Shown here piece after piece: positions 1 through 6,829 of a stretch of DNA of 64,000 nucleotides (the stretch's first letter is position 1; each line of letters opens with the position of its first letter). The DNA comes from Candidatus Desulforudis audaxviator MP104C (GTDB lineage: Bacteria; Bacillota; Desulfotomaculia; Desulfotomaculales; Desulforudaceae). The position numbers and the translations under genes were made by a program. The notes under the pieces are model-generated. The model saw only the letters and a list, made by a program, of their open reading frames with translations. It was not told the origin of the DNA and ran no database searches. The stretch lies in the NCBI RefSeq assembly GCF_000018425.1, contig NC_010424.1, forward strand, positions 1,302,001 through 1,366,000. The letters are read 5' to 3'.

Positions 1-53
1 ACTGCAATTTGCCCTGGTTTCGGGGCCGTGGTATCTTTAACGCAAATGCGGTA

Positions 54-1577
54 ATGAGGATGAGGGGGAACTTGACCTTGCGCGGGTTCGTGGCCCGAAT
101 TGCCGCCCGGCTTGCCGGTACCGGATGGCGCCTGGTCGCGGTTGAACTGCTGGCCGTTATTACTGGGGCGGTGTTCTTTGTGACGGTCTTCGGCCCGGCG
201 GTATACGAGGTGCAGGGCGTCTTCTTCCGGGGCGAGCTGCGCCCGGTCCTGAACGGCCGGACAGTGCTGGAGATCCCGCCGGTCGGCAGTCTCACCGCCG
301 ACACGCACCCCACCCCGATAGAGATTCAGATCACCGTACAGGGCGTGAGGCCGGATGTTATCGGCCGGCAACTATACCCCCAGGTGGATTCCAACCTGAT
401 CAGCAACTTTGAATCAAAATCCCAGCAGACGCTCACGGCTTTCGCCGCCCGGCAAGTCGCCTTTGGGGCCCTGGGCGCGGTCATCATCTTTTGGGCCTTG
501 GCCCGCCCCCCCTCGATCCGGCTCGTCCGGGCCGGAATCTACGGCGCCCTGCTCGTCGGGCTCACCCTGGGTCTGACCCTACATACCTATGACCGGTCGG
601 CCTTCCGGGAGCCAGAGTACCATGGGGCCATCGCCGCCGCCCCGCGGGTCATGCACATGGCCGACCAGTTGCTGGATAAGCTTCAGGACTTTCAGAACAA
701 GACTGATCTTCTGGTGAGCAACATCCAGATCCTTTCCGGACAGGTGGACCGGCTGTCTCTGTTGGGAACCGCCGGCGAGGAAAGCAACCGGCGGGTGCTG
801 GTAATCGCAGACATTCATAACAATCCAGTCGGCCTTGACTTTGCTCAGGCCTTGGTCCATCACTTTCAGGTGGACACGGTTCTCGATGCCGGTGATCTGA
901 CCGACTTCGGTTCCCCGCTCGAAGCGCAGGCGGCGGCCAAGCTGGCCGATTTGGGCGTGCCCTACGTCTTCGCGCCGGGCAACCACGATTCAACCGGGGT
1001 CATGGATTTTGTGCGGGGCCTTCCAAATGGGCTGTTGTTAAACGGTCGGGTCGAAGACGTCAAGGGAATCAAAATCCTGGGCTCTCCCGATCCCTGGGCT
1101 TACGTTGACGCGGTGACAGCCGTGGACGCCGACGAGGAGCGCCTGCTTCTGCAGGAACAGATCGACTGGCTGCGCGGCGAGTTTGACCGGGCGCAGACGA
1201 AGCCGGACATCCTGCTCGTGCACCACCCGGATGTGGCCCGGGCTTTCGCCGGCCAAATACCCATCCTCATCAGCGGCCACACCCATCGAACGGGATTCGA
1301 AAACCTGGAAGGCTCCTGGCACATCAACCCCGGCAGCACCGGTGCCGCCGGCCTGCGGGGACTGCAGTCCGCCTCGGAGATCCCCTACGCGGCGGTGATC
1401 ATCCACTTCGACGGCGCCGACCGTACCGCCATCCTGGCCGACTTCATTACCTATCACTCCCTTTCGGGCCGCTTCACGGTGGAGCGGCGGCTGATGGGTA
1501 AACCGAACGCCGAAAACGGGTCCACGTTCCAGGACCAGGAACCGCCGCTTCGCCCGCCCGTTCAAACCCGCCCTTAG
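54..1577 (+). CDS. Membrane-anchored metallophosphoesterase
   Basis: This is a calcineurin-like phosphoesterase fused to an N-terminal membrane region. Seen in the sequence: one hydrophobic helix near the N-terminus, two more around residues 135-180, then a C-terminal domain with all the family metal motifs in order: D-x-H (ADIHNN), GDLTD, GNHD, VHH and GHTH. These bind two metal ions in known family members. Residues between the first and second helices probably lie outside the cell; the catalytic side is not clear. The substrate cannot be deduced. The frame is open to base 1, so the start is uncertain: TTG at 9, ATG at 54 and ATG at 60 are all possible, and I use 54 because it leaves a short tail before the first helix. 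The C-terminus is Pro-rich. Confidence 0.8.
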   Translation: MRMRGNLTLRGFVARIAARLAGTGWRLVAVELLAVITGAVFFVTVFGPAVYEVQGVFFRGELRPVLNGRTVLEIPPVGSLTADTHPTPIEIQITVQGVRPDVIGRQLYPQVDSNLISNFESKSQQTLTAFAARQVAFGALGAVIIFWALARPPSIRLVRAGIYGALLVGLTLGLTLHTYDRSAFREPEYHGAIAAAPRVMHMADQLLDKLQDFQNKTDLLVSNIQILSGQVDRLSLLGTAGEESNRRVLVIADIHNNPVGLDFAQALVHHFQVDTVLDAGDLTDFGSPLEAQAAAKLADLGVPYVFAPGNHDSTGVMDFVRGLPNGLLLNGRVEDVKGIKILGSPDPWAYVDAVTAVDADEERLLLQEQIDWLRGEFDRAQTKPDILLVHHPDVARAFAGQIPILISGHTHRTGFENLEGSWHINPGSTGAAGLRGLQSASEIPYAAVIIHFDGADRTAILADFITYHSLSGRFTVERRLMGKPNAENGSTFQDQEPPLRPPVQTRP

Positions 1578-1690
1578 ACTAATCCGGCCGAGCCCTCCGG
1601 GGTCGCTCCCCGGCCCGGCCCGGTATAGACTACCTGATCCTCGGAGAAGATAAGCAAGAATGCAAAACTTGTCATGGGGAGGGATCCGGC

Positions 1691-1949
1691 GTGGTCAATA
1701 TCACGATCTACTCCAACCAGGTGGAAGGCGCGACCTGAAGGAGCCTGCAGGCTTGGGCCGGGAAAGTCAAAGACAAATATGGTGACGCCGTCCAGGTGGA
1801 CGTGGTCCGGCTGCAGGACCGGAAACACAACGGCAATCCGGATACCCCGACGGCCCCGAACATTGCGGTTGACGGGCAACTGTTTGGGCAAACGCGTAAC
1901 CCTGAGTGAACTCGACCGGGTCGTGTCCGGCAGGCTCAAGGCACACTAG
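1691..1949 (+). pseudogene. Small thioredoxin-fold-like protein with in-frame TGA and frameshift
   Basis: A GTG start at 1691 follows a good ribosome site (GGGAGGG). The reading begins VVNITIYSNQVEGAT, hits TGA at 1736-1738, and continues in the same frame as a plausible protein (AWAGKVKDKYGDAVQVDVV) up to about 1885. There one extra base in a TTTGGG run moves the reading to another frame ending GKRVTLSELDRVVSGRLKAH, with stop at 1947-1949. The beta-strand start, the TGA where thioredoxin-like proteins often have a redox Cys, and the end resemble small redox proteins. The TGA could encode selenocysteine, or the two lesions together may mean a dead gene. A palindrome (AGCCTGCAGGCT) follows the TGA by 5 bases, closer than usual bacterial SECIS loops. 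The last bases overlap the convergent nth-like gene. Confidence 0.5.
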
Positions 1950-2640
1950 TTCCCGCCGGCTGTCGGCCGTCCGGCTGTACGCCGGCTTGGGACGCGTGGG
2001 CACAGAGGTCGGACAGCGGACACTCCGGGCAGCGCGGGCCGGTCTTGAGGCACAGGCGATGACCGTGCGTCACCAGCAACGCGTGGTACTCGTTGAAGAG
2101 CGCTGCGTTCAGCGGCAGGTGGGCCTCAAACAGGTGCTGGAGTTGGTCGTAGGACTCGCCGCCGTGGGCCAGCCCCAGGCGCTTCAGAATTCGGTGCGTG
2201 TAATGGTCTATCACGAACACCGGCCGGCCCGCGGCGTAAAGCAAGATAGAGTCGGCAGTCTCCTTACCGATCCCCCGCACCGCCAGGAGGCGCCGCCGCA
2301 AGGCCCCGGGCTCCTGTTGGAGAAACAGCCCGGTGTCCCCGCCGAAATCCTCACGGATCACCAGGCATACATCCTTAAGCCGCTGGGTCTTCTGGTTGTA
2401 ATAGCGGGTAGGCCGAATCAGAAGGCCCAACTCGGCATGGGGCAGGGCCAGAATGCCTTCTACCGACAGGCTGTCCCGGGCCTTCAAGTTCGCAATCGCC
2501 TTTTCCACATTCCTCCAGGATACCTGCTGCGTTAAAATGGCACCCACGATCACCTCAAAGGCCGACTCCGCCGGCCACCAGTGGCGGGGCCCATAATGCG
2601 CGTACAGCCGCTCGTAAACGTCCAGCAGAAACCCCTGCAA
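1936..2640 (-). CDS. Endonuclease III / MagIII-like DNA glycosylase (HhH-GPD, 4Fe-4S)
   Basis: A base-excision repair glycosylase that removes damaged bases from DNA. The helix-hairpin-helix with catalytic Asp is present (VRGIGKETAD then VFVIDHYTHRIL), and the C-terminus has the 4Fe-4S signature C-x6-C-x2-C-x5-C (CLKTGPRCPECPLSDLC). The hairpin reads GIGKET, closer to the 3-methyladenine glycosylase MagIII subgroup than to classical Nth (GVGRKTA), so an alkylated-base substrate is possible; this is inference. I start at TTG 2640, which has GGGGAG 5 bases upstream and gives about 234 residues; the frame is open to 2754 but that part is unlike the family. It converges on the broken redox gene. 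Confidence 0.8.
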   Translation of the reverse strand: MQGFLLDVYERLYAHYGPRHWWPAESAFEVIVGAILTQQVSWRNVEKAIANLKARDSLSVEGILALPHAELGLLIRPTRYYNQKTQRLKDVCLVIREDFGGDTGLFLQQEPGALRRRLLAVRGIGKETADSILLYAAGRPVFVIDHYTHRILKRLGLAHGGESYDQLQHLFEAHLPLNAALFNEYHALLVTHGHRLCLKTGPRCPECPLSDLCAHASQAGVQPDGRQPAGTSVP

Positions 2641-2693
2641 GTTCTCTCTCCCCGGTTCACGCTGTGTCTCCTCGCCACTATAACACAAAAAAC

Positions 2694-2768
2694 AAGGGTG
2701 CGATGAACCTTTAGGCTTTGGAGAACTAAGTTCATAGTCTTTAATCGCCTTCAAGTTATCGCACCCTT
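2694..2768. repeat. 75-bp palindromic element with 11-bp perfect terminal inverted repeats
   Basis: AAGGGTGCGAT at 2694-2704 is perfectly inverted at 2758-2768, and the pairing continues imperfectly inward (GAACCTTTAGGC against GCCTTCAAGTT) for about 25 bases per arm. It lies just upstream of the glycosylase gene. It may be a small non-autonomous mobile element or a structured RNA; a terminator is less likely because no T-run follows. Confidence 0.5.
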
Positions 2769-2811
2769 ATGACCTGATTCTGCCCGTTGCGGATACCAAA
2801 TATACATGCGC

Positions 2812-3195
2812 CTAGTTTATTTTGTAACTGCTCTGGTAACCCTGCGGGAGGCAAATCAGAGAAACCGGGTGTGGTATGGGCGTCCGGACCCCCGCCACTT
2901 GCAGGCCCAAGTCTTCCAGTGTCTTAATCAAGAGCATCTGATCCCGGAGCCTCCTGGCCAGACAATCCAACTCAAAAAAAATAAAATACGATACGCCGCC
3001 TTCCTCGATCCGGGCTAGGGCCGCTTGAAGGCCCGGACGGTCCAACGTCCAACCCGAGAGACCCTCATCCGTGAAGACCTCTACCTCCGTACAGCCGACC
3101 CTCAGCGCGTACTCTTTGCATTCAAGTATCTGTAAGTCCAAAGAAAACGCATCCGCTGACGGTTTGGTCTGACGGGCATACACAATGGCCGTCAT
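2812..3195 (-). CDS. Truncated serine recombinase (resolvase N-terminal domain only)
   Basis: The protein matches the catalytic N-domain of resolvases/invertases: YARQT, then SLDLQ, DEGLSG, RPGLQAAL and FFELDCLARRLRD, which holds the Asp/Arg residues of the active site. It stops at about 127 residues, with no DNA-binding helix-turn-helix domain. The position normally held by the nucleophilic Ser (YxRxS) is Thr here, so the enzyme is probably inactive. ATG 3195 follows AAGGAG by 8 bases; a GTG at 3204 would overlap that site. It is likely a remnant of a mobile element, close to an IS and a tRNA gene. Confidence 0.6.
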   Translation of the reverse strand: MTAIVYARQTKPSADAFSLDLQILECKEYALRVGCTEVEVFTDEGLSGWTLDRPGLQAALARIEEGGVSYFIFFELDCLARRLRDQMLLIKTLEDLGLQVAGVRTPIPHPVSLICLPQGYQSSYKIN

Positions 3196-3621
3196 GCCTC
3201 GCACTCCTTTTCAACTAGTTCCGGTTGTCCCCAAATTAACAGGTCTTTGGGGGCAAATGCAATGCCAAATCTCTGGTTGTTCCAGAAACTTATTGCTGCA
3301 ATGCCAGCGACGGCCGCCGGCAAAGCGGGAGCTTTCCTAAAAATAATATAAATAATATACGGAGGGAGCTTGAGCACCGGACCGGATTCAGGCCCGATTC
3401 CGGCAGTCAACTTTTTCTATCTGCGTTTGTGTTTCCCAGTCGGTAGTGACGAGCCCGCCGTTCGGCAAAGCCGTCATCCCCCGGGGGCCGGTAACGGCTG
3501 AAGCCATTTGCGATGTTCGGGAGAAAAGATAAATAGGCTGTTTTAGAGTTGCGGAAAAAACATTTTACCCCGGTCCAATCCGGATTTTATGCGGTTTGCA
3601 GGGATGGGTAACGGGCGGATC
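3196..3621. other. Non-coding stretch between resolvase stub and IS
   Basis: No convincing gene. It contains an AT-rich patch (about 3338-3360) that could be a promoter for either direction, but no clear pair of boxes. A 72-codon minus-strand reading frame (3192-3410) lacks a ribosome site and any recognisable domain. Confidence 0.4.
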
Positions 3622-5150
3622 GGCAAAATTGACCCCAAGGGAGAAAAGCGGAGAAAAAGCGAAGGAGAATGAGAAATAAGAAGGGAAACCCCCTTTTGTG
3701 GAGAATCCTTTTTGTAACCACCAAAAAAGAACCACGAAGGAGGTTTCCCTTATGGCCATTATACCACAACAGCGGCTTTTTGGGTGGCAGGAAATCGACG
3801 AACTCGGTGACTTGGAACGTTTTTTGCTTGTAGTGAACCACCTGCCCGATGAGCAGTTGATGCAAAAGCTGGAGAGAGAGCGTGGTAAGGGACGGGATGA
3901 TTACCCGGTGCGGGCGGTTTGGAACTCCATCCTGGCCGGGATCGTATTTCAGCACGTGTCTGTGGAGAGCCTGCGGCGGGAACTCTGCCGGAACGGCCAG
4001 TTGTGGGAACTTTGCGGTTTTGATCCGGCCCGGGGCGAGGATGCCGTTCCGCCTTCTTACATATACAGCCGCATCTTGGTGAAACTGATGCGGCACGCCG
4101 ACGAAGTGGAAAACATATTTACGCGGCTGGTGGATGAAATAAGAGTGCTGCTACCGGATTTCGGTCGAATTTTGGCCATAGACAGCAAAGCCGTCAGCAG
4201 TCTGGCCCGGGGCAAAAAGCGGGATGAAGAAGAGAAGGTCCAAAAGCCTGACGGGCGCCGGGACACCGATGCGGACTGGGGCCGGAAAACATACCGGGGG
4301 CGTAAGAAAGGCGGCACCCTATGGGAAAAAGTCGTGTGGTGGTTTGGCTACAAACTCCACCTTGTAGTTGACGCTGTTTATGAACTGCCGGTGGGATTTG
4401 CGGTGACAAAGGCATCGGCCAGCGACGTGAAAGAGGGACATATACTCATTGATCGGGTGGCGAAAGAGCATCCGGAGATTGTGGCCCGCTGCGAGGCATT
4501 GGCGGCGGACAAAGCCTTTGACGACATCAAGCTAAACGTGAAACTCTGGGACGAATACCGGATCAAGCCCGTGATTGACATCCGCAACACGTGGCGGGAC
4601 GGCGAGGAGACGTGGCTTGTAACCGGTAAGGAGAACATCGTTTACGATTACCGTGGAACGGTTTATTGTTGCTGCCCCGAGACAAACAAACATCGCGAGA
4701 TGGCCTTCGGGGGATTTGAGAAAGACCGGGAAACCTTGAAATACCGCTGTCCGGCCCGGCACTACGGAGTAGAGTGCCGGGGCATGGAACAATGTGCCGC
4801 AACCGGTGGGATACGTATTCCCCTGGTGGAAGACCGGCGGATCTTCACCCCGCTGGCGCGGTCCAGCTACAAGTGGAAAACACTCTACAAAAAGCGTACG
4901 GCGGTAGAAAGGGTAAATGCCCGCCTGGACGAGGCCTACGGATTTGAAAAGCATTTCATTCGGGGCTTGAAGAAGATGAAGCTGCGTTGCGGGTTGGCCC
5001 TGATGGTGATGCTGGCGATGGCCGTGGGCCGACTGCGACAAAAACAAGGAATAGACTTAAGGAGCCTGGTGAAGGCGGCCTGACGGGGCTCAACCGGAAA
5101 ACAGATTACCTGCCAAGAGACGCCCAGAGTGGCGCTGGGGTAAGTTTGCC
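3622..5150 (+). mobile_element. Insertion sequence, about 1.53 kb, DDE transposase
   Basis: A single transposase gene is flanked by imperfect inverted repeats: GGCAAAATTGACCCCA at 3622-3637 and, inverted at 5136-5150, GGCAAACTTACCCCA. I see no certain target-site duplication. The element sits between a resolvase stub and tRNA-Leu, and its gene is intact, so it may still be mobile. Confidence 0.7.
3752..5083 (+). CDS. IS transposase (DDE, IS4/IS1182-like)
   Basis: The transposase cuts and joins the ends of the surrounding IS. Candidate DDE residues are visible in order: ILAIDSKAV, AADKAFDD and TAVERVNARL. The N-terminal region (QRLFGWQEIDELGDLERFL) resembles the DUF772-type domain of this group. 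A run of Cys residues (VYCCCP, CPARHYGVEC) lies between the second Asp and the Glu. Start ATG 3752 has AAGGAGG 8 bases upstream; the open frame to 3698 is not needed. The length of 443 residues is full for the group and there is no internal frameshift. Exact IS family is my inference. Confidence 0.85.
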   Translation: MAIIPQQRLFGWQEIDELGDLERFLLVVNHLPDEQLMQKLERERGKGRDDYPVRAVWNSILAGIVFQHVSVESLRRELCRNGQLWELCGFDPARGEDAVPPSYIYSRILVKLMRHADEVENIFTRLVDEIRVLLPDFGRILAIDSKAVSSLARGKKRDEEEKVQKPDGRRDTDADWGRKTYRGRKKGGTLWEKVVWWFGYKLHLVVDAVYELPVGFAVTKASASDVKEGHILIDRVAKEHPEIVARCEALAADKAFDDIKLNVKLWDEYRIKPVIDIRNTWRDGEETWLVTGKENIVYDYRGTVYCCCPETNKHREMAFGGFEKDRETLKYRCPARHYGVECRGMEQCAATGGIRIPLVEDRRIFTPLARSSYKWKTLYKKRTAVERVNARLDEAYGFEKHFIRGLKKMKLRCGLALMVMLAMAVGRLRQKQGIDLRSLVKAA

Positions 5151-5306
5151 CTTTGGCAGAGCGGCATAGTCTATATACTCCATTTACCCCAATATTAGGT
5201 TGCTAACTGTGTTTTGTGGCTTGGGGAACAGCCGGTGCCGGGTGTGGGCGTTGCCTTGTCGGGACCAAAAATGCTTACAACGCAAAACGCTGGGCTGCAA
5301 CTCGCC

Positions 5307-5335
5307 TTGACAAACCGCCCCCCGGCATCTACACT
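5307..5335 (+). promoter_or_regulatory. Sigma-A promoter of tRNA-Leu
   Basis: TTGACA (5307-5312) and TACACT (5330-5335) are 17 bases apart, so transcription should start near 5342, about a dozen bases before the tRNA. Confidence 0.8.
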
Positions 5336-5353
5336 GTTACTAGTACACAAAAC

Positions 5354-5438
5354 GTCGGAGTGGCGGAATGGCAGACGCGCACGTTTGAGGGGCGTGTGGG
5401 GTACTCCCGTGGGGGTTCAAGTCCCCCCTCCGACACCA
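5354..5438 (+). tRNA. tRNA-Leu (anticodon GAG)
   Basis: Acceptor stem GTCGGAG pairs with CTCCGAC, followed by A and an encoded CCA. The anticodon stem CACGT/GCGTG holds the loop TTGAGGG with GAG at 5387-5389. There is a long variable arm (class II tRNA) and the T-loop GTTCAAG. At 85 bases this fits tRNA-Leu. It has its own promoter and terminator, and borders the IS, as tRNA genes used for integration often do. Confidence 0.95.
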
Positions 5439-5452
5439 AATGCAGACAGGCA

Positions 5453-5500
5453 AAAGGGCTGTGGGTTTGGAACACAATTCCACCAGAGCCCTTTCTTTAT
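5453..5500 (+). terminator. Terminator of tRNA-Leu
   Basis: AAAGGGCT-GTGG pairs with CCAC...AGCCCTTT, followed by the T-rich tail CTTTATTTAT. Confidence 0.8.
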
Positions 5501-5725
5501 TTATATTTTATATTTTAGCGTGTGACGTAAGCGTGTACGACGCATTGGGGTCTTAATAGAAGGTCCTTTTTTGGCTAACACTAATTGGTGTGAGGTGATG
5601 GGGGCTGTTTGCCGGATCGCGGTGGTTGACTTCGTGGGTGCGGTTGTCTTTGATTCAGTTATGGCCCTTACGCTGGCTTGGTTGGATAACCGGCTGCCGC
5701 AGGGTGAATAATAGCCTGATATAGC
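5501..5725. other. Short gap with a 37-codon reading frame
   Basis: Mostly non-coding. ATG 5598 to TAA 5711 would encode a 37-residue hydrophobic peptide (MGAVCRIAVVDFVGAVVF...) but GAGGTG sits too close to the start to be convincing. It may be a decayed remnant. Confidence 0.25.
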
Positions 5726-6079
5726 GTGAAATTCTCACGTTTGTTTCACCGGGCTGCCAAGCTCATCCGGCCGCCGGAGCGCCGGCTGCCGGTTTTCATC
5801 ATTGCTATTTGGGCGCTGACGCTTGCCGACGTGGCGCTCACACATCACGGTCTTCAGATTGGTGCCATCTGCGAGGGTAATCCCATCCTGGCCGCACTTT
5901 TTGACATCTCCCCCGCCCTTGCCGCAGCCTCCGTCTTGCTCTACGTGGGCTTGGCGTGCGTCGCATTGTGGTGGGCACGGAACAAAGTTGTCTGGCTGCC
6001 GGCGGCCGTGCGGGTGATCGTTGTTGTCAAGGTGGTTGTGCTGGGAGCCCACGCACTGTGGGCTTTTCGTATTGTTTGA
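5726..6079 (+). CDS. DUF5658-like small membrane protein
   Basis: A 117-residue protein with a basic N-terminus and three hydrophobic segments: residues 23-40, about 60-85 and about 90-113. The pattern LADVALTHHGLQIGAICEGNP, with Asp/His and a following E-x-NP in the first loop, is typical of DUF5658. The function of that family is unknown. No partner gene is evident; the nearest neighbours are equally obscure. Confidence 0.65.
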   Translation: MKFSRLFHRAAKLIRPPERRLPVFIIAIWALTLADVALTHHGLQIGAICEGNPILAALFDISPALAAASVLLYVGLACVALWWARNKVVWLPAAVRVIVVVKVVVLGAHALWAFRIV

Positions 6080-6102
6080 AACTCTCCGGTTTTCTCTGCA
6101 AA

Positions 6103-6276
6103 ATGTTCCTGGAACTCCAAAAGGAACGGGTATTTGAACGTAGAAGCATTGGAAAAAGCGGACGTAACCGGTTCGATGAGGGGTTGCTGCGGCGGTGGCG
6201 CCGAATGAACGACCGCATGCGGGAGATCGGCGTCGAAGCCTACTACCACGAGCAGAAGAAAAGCCCGCGCTACTGA
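6103..6276 (+). CDS. Possible small basic hypothetical protein
   Basis: A 57-residue charged reading frame beginning MFLELQKERVFERRS and ending YYHEQKKSPRY. It follows the membrane gene by 23 bases, but no ribosome site is visible before ATG 6103, and the frame runs on upstream through that gene. No family recognised. It could be spurious. Confidence 0.3.
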   Translation: MFLELQKERVFERRSIGKSGRNRFDEGLLRRWRRMNDRMREIGVEAYYHEQKKSPRY

Positions 6277-6321
6277 TGGCACGGGAACGCGAGGGTCTGA
6301 AACGGAAACCTTGGAGTAGAA

Positions 6322-6777
6322 ATGTCCAGAAAAAGAGGTGTCTTGCCCATGCAGCCCAAAAACAGCTTGCTTCAGGCCGCGGAGAAGTGGTATGGAGGTC
6401 CGGCGGTCAAGGAAATCCTGGCCCGGACACTTCCCCGGGACGGCCTGTTCGCCTGGTACGAAGCATCCCGGATTCAGCAGCTGGACGGGTCGTTTCTGGC
6501 CAAATATTACGTCTGCACCCGCGCCAAGCTCCTGGTTCTGTCCGTATCGGCCTTGCAGTTCGAACTGCGCACCTATTCCCTGGCGGCTCTGCAGAAGATG
6601 ACCGCCAGGATCCCCTTCTCCGCCGGACACCGTGCAGTGTGGCCGCGGACCGAGTTCAACTGCCGCTTCCTGGTCGGTTCCGAGTCGGAACTGGTGCAAG
6701 TCGATTTTCCAGAGCGCGACGCTGAACTGCCCGGCTACTTTTCAATTGTCGAACTCCTGCTTGATCACGGCGGCTGA
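6322..6777 (+). CDS. Hypothetical protein, 151 aa
   Basis: No known domain recognised. The product looks soluble and globular, with a central beta-rich part (AKYYVCTRAKLLVLSVSALQ, CRFLVGSESELVQVDF). Start ATG 6322 follows GGAG by 6 bases; ATG 6350 is an alternative. A terminator follows at 6803, so it is probably the last gene of its unit. Codon use matches its neighbours. Other frames across this stretch are open but give low-complexity Arg/Pro-rich products. Confidence 0.55.
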   Translation: MSRKRGVLPMQPKNSLLQAAEKWYGGPAVKEILARTLPRDGLFAWYEASRIQQLDGSFLAKYYVCTRAKLLVLSVSALQFELRTYSLAALQKMTARIPFSAGHRAVWPRTEFNCRFLVGSESELVQVDFPERDAELPGYFSIVELLLDHGG

Positions 6778-6802
6778 TCTCCGATTCCCGCTCTGACTCA
6801 TG

Positions 6803-6828
6803 CGGCCCGGCCTAACTGGGGCCGTTTT
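6803..6828 (+). terminator. Intrinsic terminator
   Basis: CGGCCC and GGGCCG form a 6-bp stem with a 10-base loop, followed by TTTT, placed 26 bases after the stop of the preceding plus-strand gene and facing the end of the fumarate reductase gene. Confidence 0.65.
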
Positions 6829-6829
6829 G

